From CAXMST01 sp963793415 (GTDB taxonomy: Bacteria; Actinomycetota; Thermoleophilia; Solirubrobacterales; 70-9): 64,000 nucleotides of DNA. The translations under genes and the position numbers were made by a program. Location: NCBI GenBank assembly GCA_963793415.1, contig CAWCAC010000002.1, forward strand, positions 372,001-436,000, given 5' to 3'. Positions 26,219-35,343 of this stretch are shown here, piece by piece. The notes under the pieces are model-generated. The model did not search any database. It saw only the letters and a program-made list of their open reading frames with translations, and was not told the origin of the DNA. Numbering within the stretch: position 1 is the stretch's first letter; every line of letters starts with the position of its first letter.

Positions 26219-26983
26219 ATGAGCGTGCTGCGCAATCTCGAAGCAAGGATCGAAGGCCTCGTCGAAGGGGTCTTCAGCCGTGCCTTCTCCTCCCAGGTCC
26301 AGCCGGTCGAGATCGCCCGCAAGCTTGCCAAGGAGATGGACTCGCACCGGACCGCCTCCGTCTCCCAGGTCTACGCGCCGAACCAGTACACCGTCTGGCT
26401 CTCCCAGGAGGATCACGACCGGCTCGAGGGATACGAGCGCTCGCTCTCCCAGGAGCTCTCGGCCTATCTGCTCGAGCACGCCCGGCGTCAGGATTACGCG
26501 CTGCTGACCCGGCCCGAGGTGCTGATCGAGGCCGACGAACGGCTCCGCCTCGGCGAGTTCGGGATCCAGCCGCGCCTCGTCAAGCCGCCCGCCCGCAAGG
26601 GCGAGACCGGCGAGCAGGGCCAGAACGGCCACACGATGGTCTACTCCGCCCCAGCCGCGAAGCCGGAGAAGAAGCGCGACCGCACCGCACCGCTGACCTC
26701 GACGCGGGCGATCGTCTCGATGGGGGACCGTCGCTACGTGCTCGACGGGCCCGTCGCCTCGCTGGGTCGCTCACGCGAGTGCGACTGTGTCTTCGAGGAC
26801 CCGAACATCTCGCGGCGCCACGCGGAGCTGAGACAGGCTTCGAACGGCGACTGGACCGTCCGCGACCTCGGGTCGACGAACGGGGTCAAGATCAACGGTC
26901 GCCGCGTCGAATCGACCCGCCTCGCCCCGGGCGACGAGGTCACGCTGGGAACCACGAGCTTCGTCTTCGACATCGAGCAGTGA
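26219..26983 (+). CDS. FHA-domain protein with DUF3662 (FhaA-like)
   Basis: A 254-residue phosphothreonine-reading adaptor. Residues 1-115 form the DUF3662 domain typical of FhaA (MSVLRNLEARIEGLVEGVFSRAF, VQPVEIARKLAKEMDSH, VYAPNQYTVWLS). Residues 175-254 form the FHA domain (ASLGRSRECDCVFEDPNISRRHAELR, WTVRDLGSTNGVKING), with the conserved Arg, Ser, His and Asn. In mycobacteria FhaA binds kinase-phosphorylated proteins, including MviN. AAAGGAGGGG lies 9 bases before the ATG. The first gene of the signalling/cell-wall cluster proper. Confidence 0.92.
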   Translation: MSVLRNLEARIEGLVEGVFSRAFSSQVQPVEIARKLAKEMDSHRTASVSQVYAPNQYTVWLSQEDHDRLEGYERSLSQELSAYLLEHARRQDYALLTRPEVLIEADERLRLGEFGIQPRLVKPPARKGETGEQGQNGHTMVYSAPAAKPEKKRDRTAPLTSTRAIVSMGDRRYVLDGPVASLGRSRECDCVFEDPNISRRHAELRQASNGDWTVRDLGSTNGVKINGRRVESTRLAPGDEVTLGTTSFVFDIEQ

Positions 26984-27030
26984 GAGGCGCGACCCACCCA
27001 CTGCCGTGCCTCGGGGGGCGGGCGTAGACC

Positions 27031-27525
<495 letters not shown>

Positions 27526-27534
27526 GGTCAGGCG

Positions 27535-28878
27535 ATGCTGCAGGTCACCGAGGCAGTCCACCGAACCGACGTCGGCCGGCAGCGGGAGGCGAACGAGGAC
27601 TCGTTGTTCGCCCGTGCGCCCGTGTTCGCGGTCGCCGACGGCATGGGCGGCGCCCAGGCCGGCGAGGTCGCATCGCAGATCGCCGCCGCGGCGTTCGAGG
27701 CCGAGCCGCCAGAGGGCGCCTCGGAGACCTGGCTGCGGGACACGGTGCAGCGCGCGAACCGCGAGATCTTCGACTTCGCCCAGGGCGACACCTCGCGCTC
27801 GGGCATGGGGACGACGCTGACGGCGGCGCTCGTCGACGGCGACGCCGTCTCCTTCGGCCACGTCGGCGACTCGCGCGCCTACCTGTTCCGTGACGGCCGG
27901 CTGAGCCAGCTCACCAACGACCACTCGCTCGTCGAGGAACTGCGGCGCCAAGGCAAGCTGACCCGCGCCCAGGCGGCCGAGCACCCGCAGCGCTCGGTGA
28001 TCACGCGCGCGCTCGGGCCCGAGCCCGACGTCGCCGTCGACACGATGACCGTCCAGGGCAAGCCCGGCGACATCTTCCTGCTCTGCAGCGACGGCCTGAC
28101 GACGATGATCAACGACGAGCAGGTGGCGGCGATCATCGAGCGCTCCGACTCGCTCGACACCGCGGCGCGCAAGCTCGTCCGCGCCGCCAACGACCATGGC
28201 GGCCGCGACAACATCACCGTGTTGCTCTTCCGACTCGACGATCCGGACTCGACGCCGGCCGAGGAGGGCGCGACCCTGGTCGGGCCCAGCGCCGAGGCCG
28301 AGGGCCTGACCGCGGACAACGTCCGCGCCGGCGGCGCGGCCGCCTCGGCACGCGCGGCGCGGCCCGAGCGCCCGATCGCAGTCCCGAGCGGCCGGGCGCA
28401 GACGAAGGGCCCGTGGCGCGGCCGAATCGCCAAGGGCCTGCTGGCGCTGATCGTGATCGCGGCGATCGCCTTCGGCGCCTGGTACGGCAACCGGCAGGTC
28501 TACTTCCTCGGCACCGACGAGGCCGGCCGGGTGACCCTCTACCGCGGCCTGCCCTACGACCTGCCGCTCGGCATCGAGCTCTACTCGGAGTCCTTCTCGA
28601 GCCCGGTCACGCTCGACGCGCTACCCGAGGAGCGCCGCGAGTCCGCGATCGACCATGAGCTCCGCTCCCGCGACGACGCGGTCTCGCTGCTCGAGGACCT
28701 GCAGGCCGCGGCCGAGGCCGAGAGCCCGGTTCCGGGCACGGGGACCGGGGGCACGAACGGCACCGGCGGCAGTGGGGGTTCCGGCGGCTCAGGCACCGGC
28801 ACCGGCACCGGAGGCTCGGGCGCCGGCGGCACGGCCGGCGGGCAGCAGCAGACGGGCGGAGGCGGTAACGGCGGATGA
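27535..28878 (+). CDS. pstP: PP2C-type Ser/Thr protein phosphatase (PstP-like)
   Basis: A 447-residue membrane phosphatase that would reverse the kinases of this cluster. The PPM catalytic domain spans residues 1-235 with TDVGRQREANEDS, VFAVADGMGGAQAGE, VGDSRAYLFRDG, CSDGLTT and GGRDNITVLLF, giving the metal-binding Asp set. One transmembrane helix (about 300-322, GLLALIVIAAIAFGAWYG) leads to an extracellular part with a DUF-like domain. The last 45 residues are almost pure Gly/Thr/Ser with a QQQ. A 4-bp ATGA overlap joins it to ftsW. Confidence 0.94.
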   Translation: MLQVTEAVHRTDVGRQREANEDSLFARAPVFAVADGMGGAQAGEVASQIAAAAFEAEPPEGASETWLRDTVQRANREIFDFAQGDTSRSGMGTTLTAALVDGDAVSFGHVGDSRAYLFRDGRLSQLTNDHSLVEELRRQGKLTRAQAAEHPQRSVITRALGPEPDVAVDTMTVQGKPGDIFLLCSDGLTTMINDEQVAAIIERSDSLDTAARKLVRAANDHGGRDNITVLLFRLDDPDSTPAEEGATLVGPSAEAEGLTADNVRAGGAAASARAARPERPIAVPSGRAQTKGPWRGRIAKGLLALIVIAAIAFGAWYGNRQVYFLGTDEAGRVTLYRGLPYDLPLGIELYSESFSSPVTLDALPEERRESAIDHELRSRDDAVSLLEDLQAAAEAESPVPGTGTGGTNGTGGSGGSGGSGTGTGTGGSGAGGTAGGQQQTGGGGNGG

Positions 28879-30191
28879 GTGCCCGCAACCGGGAGCTGAT
28901 CAGCCTGGTCCCGGTCGCGCTGCTGATCACCGGTGGGTTCGCGGCCGTCTTCAGCGCCCAGGGGTCACGGGTCGACGACCTGAGCCTGACCTTCGGGCTC
29001 TACTTCCTGGCCGTCTGTTTCGCGACGCACATGGTGATCCGCTTCCGGCTCCCGAACGCGGATCCGTACCTGTTCCCGCTGATGGCGCTGCTGGCGGCGA
29101 TCGGGCTGGTGATGCTCTACCGCATCGACGAGAGCTTCGCCCGCAACCAGGCTTCGCTGATGGTCGTCGGGCTCATCCTCTTCATCCTCACGATCTTCTT
29201 CCTTAAGGACTACCACGCCCTCGAGCGCTACCGGTACATAATCGCTGCGGTCGGGATCTTCCTGCTGTTCTCGCCCCGGGTACTGGTCGACTCCGAGGTC
29301 GTCAACCGGACGGGCGCCTACATCAACGCAAGCATCGGGCCGATCAGCTTCCAGCCGTCCGAGTTCGGCAAGCTCGCGATCATCATCTTCCTCGCCAGCT
29401 ACCTGCGCGAGAAGCGCGAGGTGCTGATCGTCGGGGCGCGGCGCATTCTCGGCGTCACCCTGCCGCCCCTCAAGCACTTCGGGCCGCTGCTGGTCGTCTG
29501 GGGAGCGGCGATGATGATGCTGCTCGTCGTTCGCGACCTCGGCGCCTCGCTGATGTTCTTCGGTGCCTTCCTCGCGCTGCTCTACGTGGCGACGAGCCGC
29601 GTCTCCTTCGTCGTCATCGGCATGACCCTGTTCCTCGGCGGCGCCTACGTGCTCTCGAACACGATCAGCCACGTCGGCGACCGCGTCGATATCTGGCTCG
29701 ATCCGTACAAGGACGCCAGCGGCGCCGGCTACCAGGTCCTGCAGTCGATGTTCGCGCAGGCCGACGGCGGCCTCTTCGGTCAGGGGATCGGCGGCTCGCT
29801 GCTCTATCCCGCTGCCAACGAGCCGCCGCTGATCCCCGAGGTGCAGACCGACTTCATCTACGCGCTGATCACGAACGAGCTCGGCCTGTTCGGCGCCGGC
29901 GGTGTGATCCTGATCTACGCGCTGATCGCGGCCCGCGGTTTCAAGACCGCGATCCTCGCCGAGGACGGCTTCTCGAAGCTGCTCGCGACCGGCCTGACCG
30001 CCGTCTTCGCGCTGCAGGCATTCGTGATCATCGGCGGCGTCACCCGGGTGATCCCCCTGACCGGCGTGACGCTCCCGTTCGTCTCCTTCGGCGGTAGCTC
30101 GGTGATCGCGAACATGGTCCTGCTGGCGCTGCTGCTGCTGATCTCCGACCGTGCCCGCCGCCCCAAGCCCGGAGGGACCGCATTCGGATGA
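28875..30191 (+). CDS. FtsW/RodA/SpoVE-family peptidoglycan glycosyltransferase
   Basis: A 438-residue SEDS glycosyltransferase with about ten transmembrane helices that polymerises lipid II. Signature segments are SIGPISFQPSEFGKLAIIIFLA, the catalytic Asp region VVRDLGASLMFFGAF, LQSMFAQADGGLFGQGIGGS, and GVTLPFVSFGGSSVIANMVLLALLL. The extended N-terminal helices and the neighbouring class B PBP fit the RodA-type partner of actinobacterial clusters. It overlaps pstP and the PBP by 4 bp each (ATGA). Confidence 0.93.
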   Translation: MSARNRELISLVPVALLITGGFAAVFSAQGSRVDDLSLTFGLYFLAVCFATHMVIRFRLPNADPYLFPLMALLAAIGLVMLYRIDESFARNQASLMVVGLILFILTIFFLKDYHALERYRYIIAAVGIFLLFSPRVLVDSEVVNRTGAYINASIGPISFQPSEFGKLAIIIFLASYLREKREVLIVGARRILGVTLPPLKHFGPLLVVWGAAMMMLLVVRDLGASLMFFGAFLALLYVATSRVSFVVIGMTLFLGGAYVLSNTISHVGDRVDIWLDPYKDASGAGYQVLQSMFAQADGGLFGQGIGGSLLYPAANEPPLIPEVQTDFIYALITNELGLFGAGGVILIYALIAARGFKTAILAEDGFSKLLATGLTAVFALQAFVIIGGVTRVIPLTGVTLPFVSFGGSSVIANMVLLALLLLISDRARRPKPGGTAFG

Positions 30192-31651
30192 ACGCCTCGA
30201 TCACCAAGCTCTACGCGTTCCTGCTGCTGCTCTACGTGCTGCTCGTGGCGCTGACCTCGAACTGGACCGTCTTCGACGCCGAGGACCTCGAGGCGAAGAC
30301 CGCGAACAAGCGCCCGCTGCTCGAACAGCAGAAGATCGCCCGCGGCGAGATCCGCTCGGTCGACGGCGAGCTGCTCGCCGTCTCCGAGCCCGAGGGCCAG
30401 GGCGAGAGCAAGCGCTTCGTCCGCGAGTACCCGCAGGGCTCGCTGTTCGGCAACCCGGTCGGTTACGACTTCGTCGACGAGGGGCGGACCGGGATCGAGC
30501 TCTCCGAGAACAGCGTTCTCGTCGGCGACGAGAACGAGTTTGCGACGATCCTCGAGCAGCTCCAAGGCCAGACCGAGAAGGGCTCGGACCTGACCGTGAC
30601 TCTCGATGCCGGCGCCCAGCGCGCCGGCACTGACGCGCTCGCCGGCCGGCCCGGCTCGGTCGTCGCGATCGAGCCCGCGACCGGCGCCGTCCGCGCGATG
30701 GTCTCGACGCCGGGCTTCGACCCGAACGAGATCCCCGAGCGGATCAAGGAGTTCAACACGCTCGGGAAGGACGAGCCACCTGTCCTGCTCAACCGCGCCA
30801 CCCAGGGCCGTTACCCGCCCGGTTCGACGATGAAGGTCGTGACCGCCGCGGCAGCGCTCGACTCGGGCGAGTTCACGCCCGACAGCGTCGTCAACGGGAA
30901 CAGCGGTGTGGATATCTCCGGCGTGCCGCTCGAGAACTCCGGAGGCCAGGACTTCGGTGAGATCTCGCTGACCACGGCCCTGACCAACTCGGTCAACACG
31001 GTCTGGGCCCAGGTTGCCGAGCAGCTCGGGCCAGAGACGATGGTCGAGTACATGAAGCGGTTCGGCTTCTACGAGCTACCCGAGCTCGACTACCCGGATT
31101 TCCAGATGACGGCGTCGGGCCCGCGCAAGACCAGCGGCGCGCTCGTCGAGGAGGGTTTCGACGTCGGCCGCGCCGCGATCGGCCAGGGCGGCGAGGAGGG
31201 CCAGATGCTGGTCACGCCGCTGCAGATGGCCGAGGTCGTCGCCACGGTCGCCAACGGCGGCACGTTGATGAAGCCGACGTTCCTGCAGCAGGTCACCGAT
31301 CCCGACGGGCGCGTCACCGACGAGCTCGACCCGGAGGAGCAGAGCGAGGTGATCAGCGAGGAGAGCGCCCAGCAGCTGACCGAGATGATGCTCAACGTGA
31401 CCGAGGACCCGGAGGGCACGGCGTCAGGCTTCACGGTCGCCGGCCAGAGCTTCCCGGGCAAGACCGGCACCGCCGAGATCGACCCGGACTCGCGCCTCAA
31501 CCAGGTCTGGTTCGTGATGTTCGCGCCGGCGGAGGACCCGCAGATCGCGGTCGCGGCGACCGTCGAGCGCTGCACGGGCTGCTTCGGCGGCGATACTGCT
31601 GCCCCGATTGCACAGGCCGTCGCCGAAGAGATCCTCGCCGGCCAGGGCTGA
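30188..31651 (+). CDS. pbpA: Class B penicillin-binding protein (PbpA-type transpeptidase)
   Basis: A 487-residue single-pass transpeptidase that cross-links peptidoglycan and acts with the SEDS protein before it. The transmembrane helix is at residues 7-24. The pedestal includes ARGEIRSVDGELLA. The penicillin-binding domain has all three motifs: SxxK (GSTMK, Ser213), SxN (SVN, 268-270) and KTG (425-427). ATGA overlap with the upstream gene. PknB-family kinase follows after 17 bp, the canonical rodA-pbpA-pkn order. A beta-lactam target. Confidence 0.94.
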   Translation: MNASITKLYAFLLLLYVLLVALTSNWTVFDAEDLEAKTANKRPLLEQQKIARGEIRSVDGELLAVSEPEGQGESKRFVREYPQGSLFGNPVGYDFVDEGRTGIELSENSVLVGDENEFATILEQLQGQTEKGSDLTVTLDAGAQRAGTDALAGRPGSVVAIEPATGAVRAMVSTPGFDPNEIPERIKEFNTLGKDEPPVLLNRATQGRYPPGSTMKVVTAAAALDSGEFTPDSVVNGNSGVDISGVPLENSGGQDFGEISLTTALTNSVNTVWAQVAEQLGPETMVEYMKRFGFYELPELDYPDFQMTASGPRKTSGALVEEGFDVGRAAIGQGGEEGQMLVTPLQMAEVVATVANGGTLMKPTFLQQVTDPDGRVTDELDPEEQSEVISEESAQQLTEMMLNVTEDPEGTASGFTVAGQSFPGKTGTAEIDPDSRLNQVWFVMFAPAEDPQIAVAATVERCTGCFGGDTAAPIAQAVAEEILAGQG

Positions 31652-31668
31652 CCAGCACCAGACTCACG

Positions 31669-33468
31669 ATGAGACTCACCGAAGGACAGACGATCGACGG
31701 CCGCTACCTGCTCCAGCGCAGGATCGGCTCGGGCGGGATGGCGGATGTCTGGCTCGCCCGCGACAGCGAGCTCGGCCGCGAGGTCGCGATCAAGGTCCTG
31801 CACGACAACTTCGCTCGCGACTCCGAGTTCGTCGACCGCTTCCGCCGCGAGGCCTCGGCCGCCGCCGGTCTCCAGCACCCGAACGTGGTCGCCGTCTACG
31901 ACCGCGGCGCCGTCGAGGACAGCTACTACATCGCGATGGAGTACGTGGAGGGCTCGACCCTTCGCGACCTGATCAGCCGTGGGCTCGGGATCTCCGAGTC
32001 GGTCGAGGTCACCCGGCAGGTCCTTGCCGCGGCCGGCTTCGCGCACGAGCGCGGCTTCGTCCACCGCGACCTGAAGCCGATGAACGTGCTGATCGACCGC
32101 TCGGGCCGGGTCCGCGTCACCGACTTCGGTATCGCCCGCGCCGGCAACTCTGAGATCACCCGGACCGGCTCGGTGCTCGGCACGGCCCAGTACCTGAGCC
32201 CCGAGCAGGCGCAGGGCTTCGAGGTGACCCAGACCTCCGACATCTACTCGATCGGGGTGATGCTGTTCGAGATGCTGACCGGCCGCGTCCCCTTCGACGG
32301 CGACAACGCCGTCGCGATCGCGATGAAGCAGGTCTCCGAGGAGCCACCCGCGCCGAGCACGATCAACCCCTCGGTGCCGCCGGCGCTCGACTCGGTCGTG
32401 CTCAAGGCCCTCGCCAAGGACCCGGCCCAGCGCTACTCGTCCGCCGCCGAGATGCAGGTCGCCCTCGACGCCGCCGAGGCGAATCCCGAGATCGCCGGCC
32501 ACACCGAGCGCTACGCGGCCTACGAGGTGCCGATCGAGGAGCCGCGCTGGAAGTGGTGGGCACTCGGCGCACTCGCCGTGCTCCTGGTCGGCTTCCTGAT
32601 CTGGTTCTTCTTCCTGCGTGGCGACGACGGAGTCCGGGTACCGGGAGTGACCGGCGACCAGGTGACGGCAGCGACGCTCGAGTTGCAGCGGGCGGGCTTC
32701 GACGTCGACGTCGAGCGGACGGAGAACCCGGCCCCGGAGGGCACGGTGCTCGAACAGGACCCGCGCGGCGGCGAGCGGGCCGAGGAGGGCTCGACGGTGA
32801 CGCTCTCGGTCAGCCTCGGCCCGGCTCCGGTTGCCGTCCCCGACGTCGTCGGCAAGACCGAGCAACAGGCCCGGAAGAAGCTGCGCAAGGCCGGTTTCGA
32901 GGTCGAGGTCGAGGAACGCGCCAGCGACAGCGTCCCGGCCGGGCGGGTGATCGAGACCGACCCCGCGGCCGGCTTCGAGGCCGCAGCGGGGGAGACCGTG
33001 ACCCTGATCGTCTCGCGCGGCGCCAACACGGTGACCGTCCCCGACGTCGTCGGCCTCGACCGCTTCGATGCCGAGGCCCAGCTCGAGGCGGCCGGGTTCG
33101 TCGTCAACACCGAGCCCCAGAATGACGACGCACCCGAGGACCAGGTGATCCGCCAGATCCCCGGCGCCGGGGAAACGGCCTCGAAGGGCGATGAGGTGAC
33201 GATCGTCTACTCGACGGGCGCCGGCTCCGTTCAGGTCCGCAGCTACGTCGGCCAGGAGGAGGGCTACGCGGTCAGCCAGCTCGAAGGCGCCGGCCTCTCC
33301 GTCAACGTCGATCGGGTCGACACCGACGATCCCTCCGAGGACGGGATCGTGCTCTCTCAGTCGCCCTCGTCGGGCCGGGTGACGGCCGGTAGCCTGGTTC
33401 GCCTGACCGTCGGTGAGTACGTACAGCCCGAGGAGCCCACGACGACGACCACGGACCCCGCGCCGTGA
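31669..33468 (+). CDS. pknB: PASTA-domain Ser/Thr kinase PknB
   Basis: A 599-residue receptor kinase that senses wall fragments and controls growth. The kinase domain (residues 11-275) has GSGGMADVW, Lys42, HRDLKPMN (catalytic Asp134) and DFG at 152-154. One transmembrane helix is near 285-304. Outside are four PASTA repeats, each ending in a T-V/L-x-V-S-type strand (starting near 320, 387, 455 and 521). The short tail is Thr-rich (TTTTTDPAP). The GTGA overlap with ddl couples the two. Muropeptide or lipid II binding by PASTA is known for the family, not shown here. Confidence 0.95.
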   Translation: MRLTEGQTIDGRYLLQRRIGSGGMADVWLARDSELGREVAIKVLHDNFARDSEFVDRFRREASAAAGLQHPNVVAVYDRGAVEDSYYIAMEYVEGSTLRDLISRGLGISESVEVTRQVLAAAGFAHERGFVHRDLKPMNVLIDRSGRVRVTDFGIARAGNSEITRTGSVLGTAQYLSPEQAQGFEVTQTSDIYSIGVMLFEMLTGRVPFDGDNAVAIAMKQVSEEPPAPSTINPSVPPALDSVVLKALAKDPAQRYSSAAEMQVALDAAEANPEIAGHTERYAAYEVPIEEPRWKWWALGALAVLLVGFLIWFFFLRGDDGVRVPGVTGDQVTAATLELQRAGFDVDVERTENPAPEGTVLEQDPRGGERAEEGSTVTLSVSLGPAPVAVPDVVGKTEQQARKKLRKAGFEVEVEERASDSVPAGRVIETDPAAGFEAAAGETVTLIVSRGANTVTVPDVVGLDRFDAEAQLEAAGFVVNTEPQNDDAPEDQVIRQIPGAGETASKGDEVTIVYSTGAGSVQVRSYVGQEEGYAVSQLEGAGLSVNVDRVDTDDPSEDGIVLSQSPSSGRVTAGSLVRLTVGEYVQPEEPTTTTTDPAP

Positions 33469-34460
33469 GGGTGGCGGTACTGCGCGGCGGCCGCTCGAGC
33501 GAGCATCCGATCTCGTTGCTCTCCGGCGCCGCGGTCGCGGCCGGCCTGCTCGAGGCGGGTCACGAGGTCGTCAACGTCCTGGTCGAACGCGACGGCCGCT
33601 GGATCTGCGACGGGGAGGAAATCGCGCTCAGGCCGGCCGGCGGCCTGCTCGGCTGCGACGTTGCCTTCCCGGTCATGCATGGTCCCTACGGCGAGGACGG
33701 CACCGTGCAGGGGATGCTCGAGGGCCTCGGCATTCCCTACGCCGGCCCGGGCGTGCTCGCCGCCGCGACGACGATCGACAAGCTCACCTGCAAACGGCTG
33801 CTGGCGGCACGGAGGATCCCGCAGGTCGACTTCTGCCAGGCGTACGGTCCCGGCTCCGGGCGGAGCGGTGACGGGGAAGGCGATTGGCGCAGCGAGGTCG
33901 AGGCCCTGGGCCTGCCGGTCTGGGTCAAGCCCTCGCGACTCGGGTCGAGCGTCGGCATCGTCAAGGTCACCGATCCCGAGGACCTCGACGCGGCCGTGAT
34001 CGAGGCGGCGCGCCACGATCCCCGCGTGATCGTCGAGGGCCACTGCGACGGCCTCGAGGTCGAGTGCTCGGTGCTCGGCAACGCGGAGCCAGAGGCGTCG
34101 GTCCCGGGTCAGATCGACGCCCACGCCGATTGGTACGACTACGAGGCCAAGTACGAGGCCGGCGGCATGGACCTGATCGTGCCGGCCGAGATCGACGAGG
34201 CGACGACGGAGCGCGTCCGCTCGCTCGCGCTCGAGGTCTTCCGCGCCTGCGACTGCAGCGGTCTCGCCCGTTGCGACTTCTTCGTGCGCGAGGACGGCGA
34301 GGTCCTCGTCAACGAGATCAACACGCTTCCGGGCTTCACCGAGACCAGCGTCTACTCGCGCCTGTTCGAGGCCAGCGGGATCCCCTACCCGGATCTCTGC
34401 GACCGGCTCGTCCGGCTCGGGATCGAGCGCGCCGAGACCCAGCGAAGCTACGAGTTCTAG
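33465..34460 (+). CDS. ddl: D-alanine--D-alanine ligase (second paralogue)
   Basis: A 331-residue ATP-grasp ligase for peptidoglycan precursor synthesis. It shows VAVLRGGRSSEHPISLLSG, VMHGPYGEDGTVQGMLEGLGIPYAGPG, VWVKPSRLGSSVGIVKV and VNEINTLPGFTETSVY. The omega-loop YDYEAKYEAGGMDLIVPAEI is classical for D-Ala-D-Ala ligases, closer to the standard pattern than the copy at 4.2 kb. GTG 33465 overlaps pknB by 4 bp. Being the last gene of the kinase/PBP cluster makes it the likelier housekeeping enzyme. Confidence 0.93.
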   Translation: MRVAVLRGGRSSEHPISLLSGAAVAAGLLEAGHEVVNVLVERDGRWICDGEEIALRPAGGLLGCDVAFPVMHGPYGEDGTVQGMLEGLGIPYAGPGVLAAATTIDKLTCKRLLAARRIPQVDFCQAYGPGSGRSGDGEGDWRSEVEALGLPVWVKPSRLGSSVGIVKVTDPEDLDAAVIEAARHDPRVIVEGHCDGLEVECSVLGNAEPEASVPGQIDAHADWYDYEAKYEAGGMDLIVPAEIDEATTERVRSLALEVFRACDCSGLARCDFFVREDGEVLVNEINTLPGFTETSVYSRLFEASGIPYPDLCDRLVRLGIERAETQRSYEF

Positions 34461-34474
34461 GAGCCGGAGCCGCC

Positions 34475-35288
34475 ATCCTCGCCCACGACGATCGCGGCAC
34501 GGGGGAGACGGTCGTCCTGCTCCACGCCGGGATCGCCGATCGGCGGATGTGGAGGGATGAGCTCGTCCGGCTTGCGGGGACCGGCCACCGCGCGGTCGCG
34601 ATCGACCTGCCCGGCTTCGGTGACTCGCCGCCGCCGACGGAGGTCGATGCTCCGTGGATCGATGTGCTCGAGACTCTCGACGAGCTCGGCATCGAGCGCT
34701 TCGCCCTCGTCGGCAACTCGTATGGCGGTGCCGTCGCGATGCGGATCGCGGCGCTGGCGCCCGAGCGTGTCGCCTGCCTGATGCTGGTCTCGCCGCCGCC
34801 CCTCGACCTCGAGCCCTCGCCCCTCCTCCGCGCCGTCTGGGACGCCGAGGAGGAGGCGCTCGATCGCGGCGACGTCGAGGCAGCGACCCGCGCGGTCGTC
34901 GACGGCTGGACCCTCGGGGACTCCCCGCCCGCCCTCCGCAACCGCATCGCCGAGATGCAGCGCCGAGCCTTCGAGCTGCAGCTCGCCGCTCCCGAGGCTC
35001 CCGAGGGCGACGACCCGCTCGAGGACGGAGCCGGCCCGCTCGCCGACCGCGTCCCGACCCTCCTCGTCACCGGCGGACGCGACATCCCCGACTTTCGCGA
35101 CGGAGCCCAACGCCTCGCAGCGCAACTCGGTCTCGAGGGGGCGGTCGCGATCGAGGCCGCCGGCCACCTCGCGCCGCTCGAGCAGCCGGAGGCCGTTCCG
35201 GGAGCTGCTCGACGGGCTCCTCGCCGCGCTGGCTCGACACCTAACGCCCGCCGCCAACACCACGAACGTCCCTCAGACCTATCTATAG
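34475..35288 (+). pseudogene. Alpha/beta hydrolase, apparently without start codon and frameshifted
   Basis: Clear alpha/beta hydrolase sequence: ETVVLLHAGIADRRMWRDEL (oxyanion region), IDLPGFGDS, the nucleophile elbow GNSYGGAVAM, TLLVTGGRDIPDF (acid) and AAGHLAPLEQPEA (His). The frame has no ATG, GTG or TTG between the preceding ddl and the conserved N-terminus; the first plausible codon is ATC at 34475. After PEA the frame turns into junk and runs on across the convergent kinase gene, whereas shifting by one base at about 35195-35198 restores the expected helix FRELLDGLLAALARHL, which stops at 35286-35288. Either a decaying gene or two sequence errors. The active-site residues are intact. 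Confidence 0.6.
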
Positions 35289-35320
35289 AGGCACCTGAGG
35301 GACGTTCGACCTCGTGGCGG
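35251..35320. repeat. Dispersed inverted repeat, copy 1
   Basis: Perfect 13-bp arms, GAACGTCCCTCAG (35264-35276) and CTGAGGGACGTTC (35295-35307), surround an AT-richer centre containing CTATCTATAG. The outer flanks CCGCCA... and ...TGGCGG are also partly symmetrical, so the element is about 70 bp. It lies between convergent genes (broken hydrolase and kinase). A related element is at 49842-49910. It could be a bidirectional terminator or a REP-like repeat; no T-runs follow the stem. Confidence 0.7.
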
Positions 35321-35343
35321 TCGGACGGCGCTGCGGCCGCCGC

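Noticed and set aside
24287..26632. About 780-codon minus-strand open frame opposite the first kinase and FHA gene
   Set aside because: Antisense to well-recognised genes; composition biased and motif-free.
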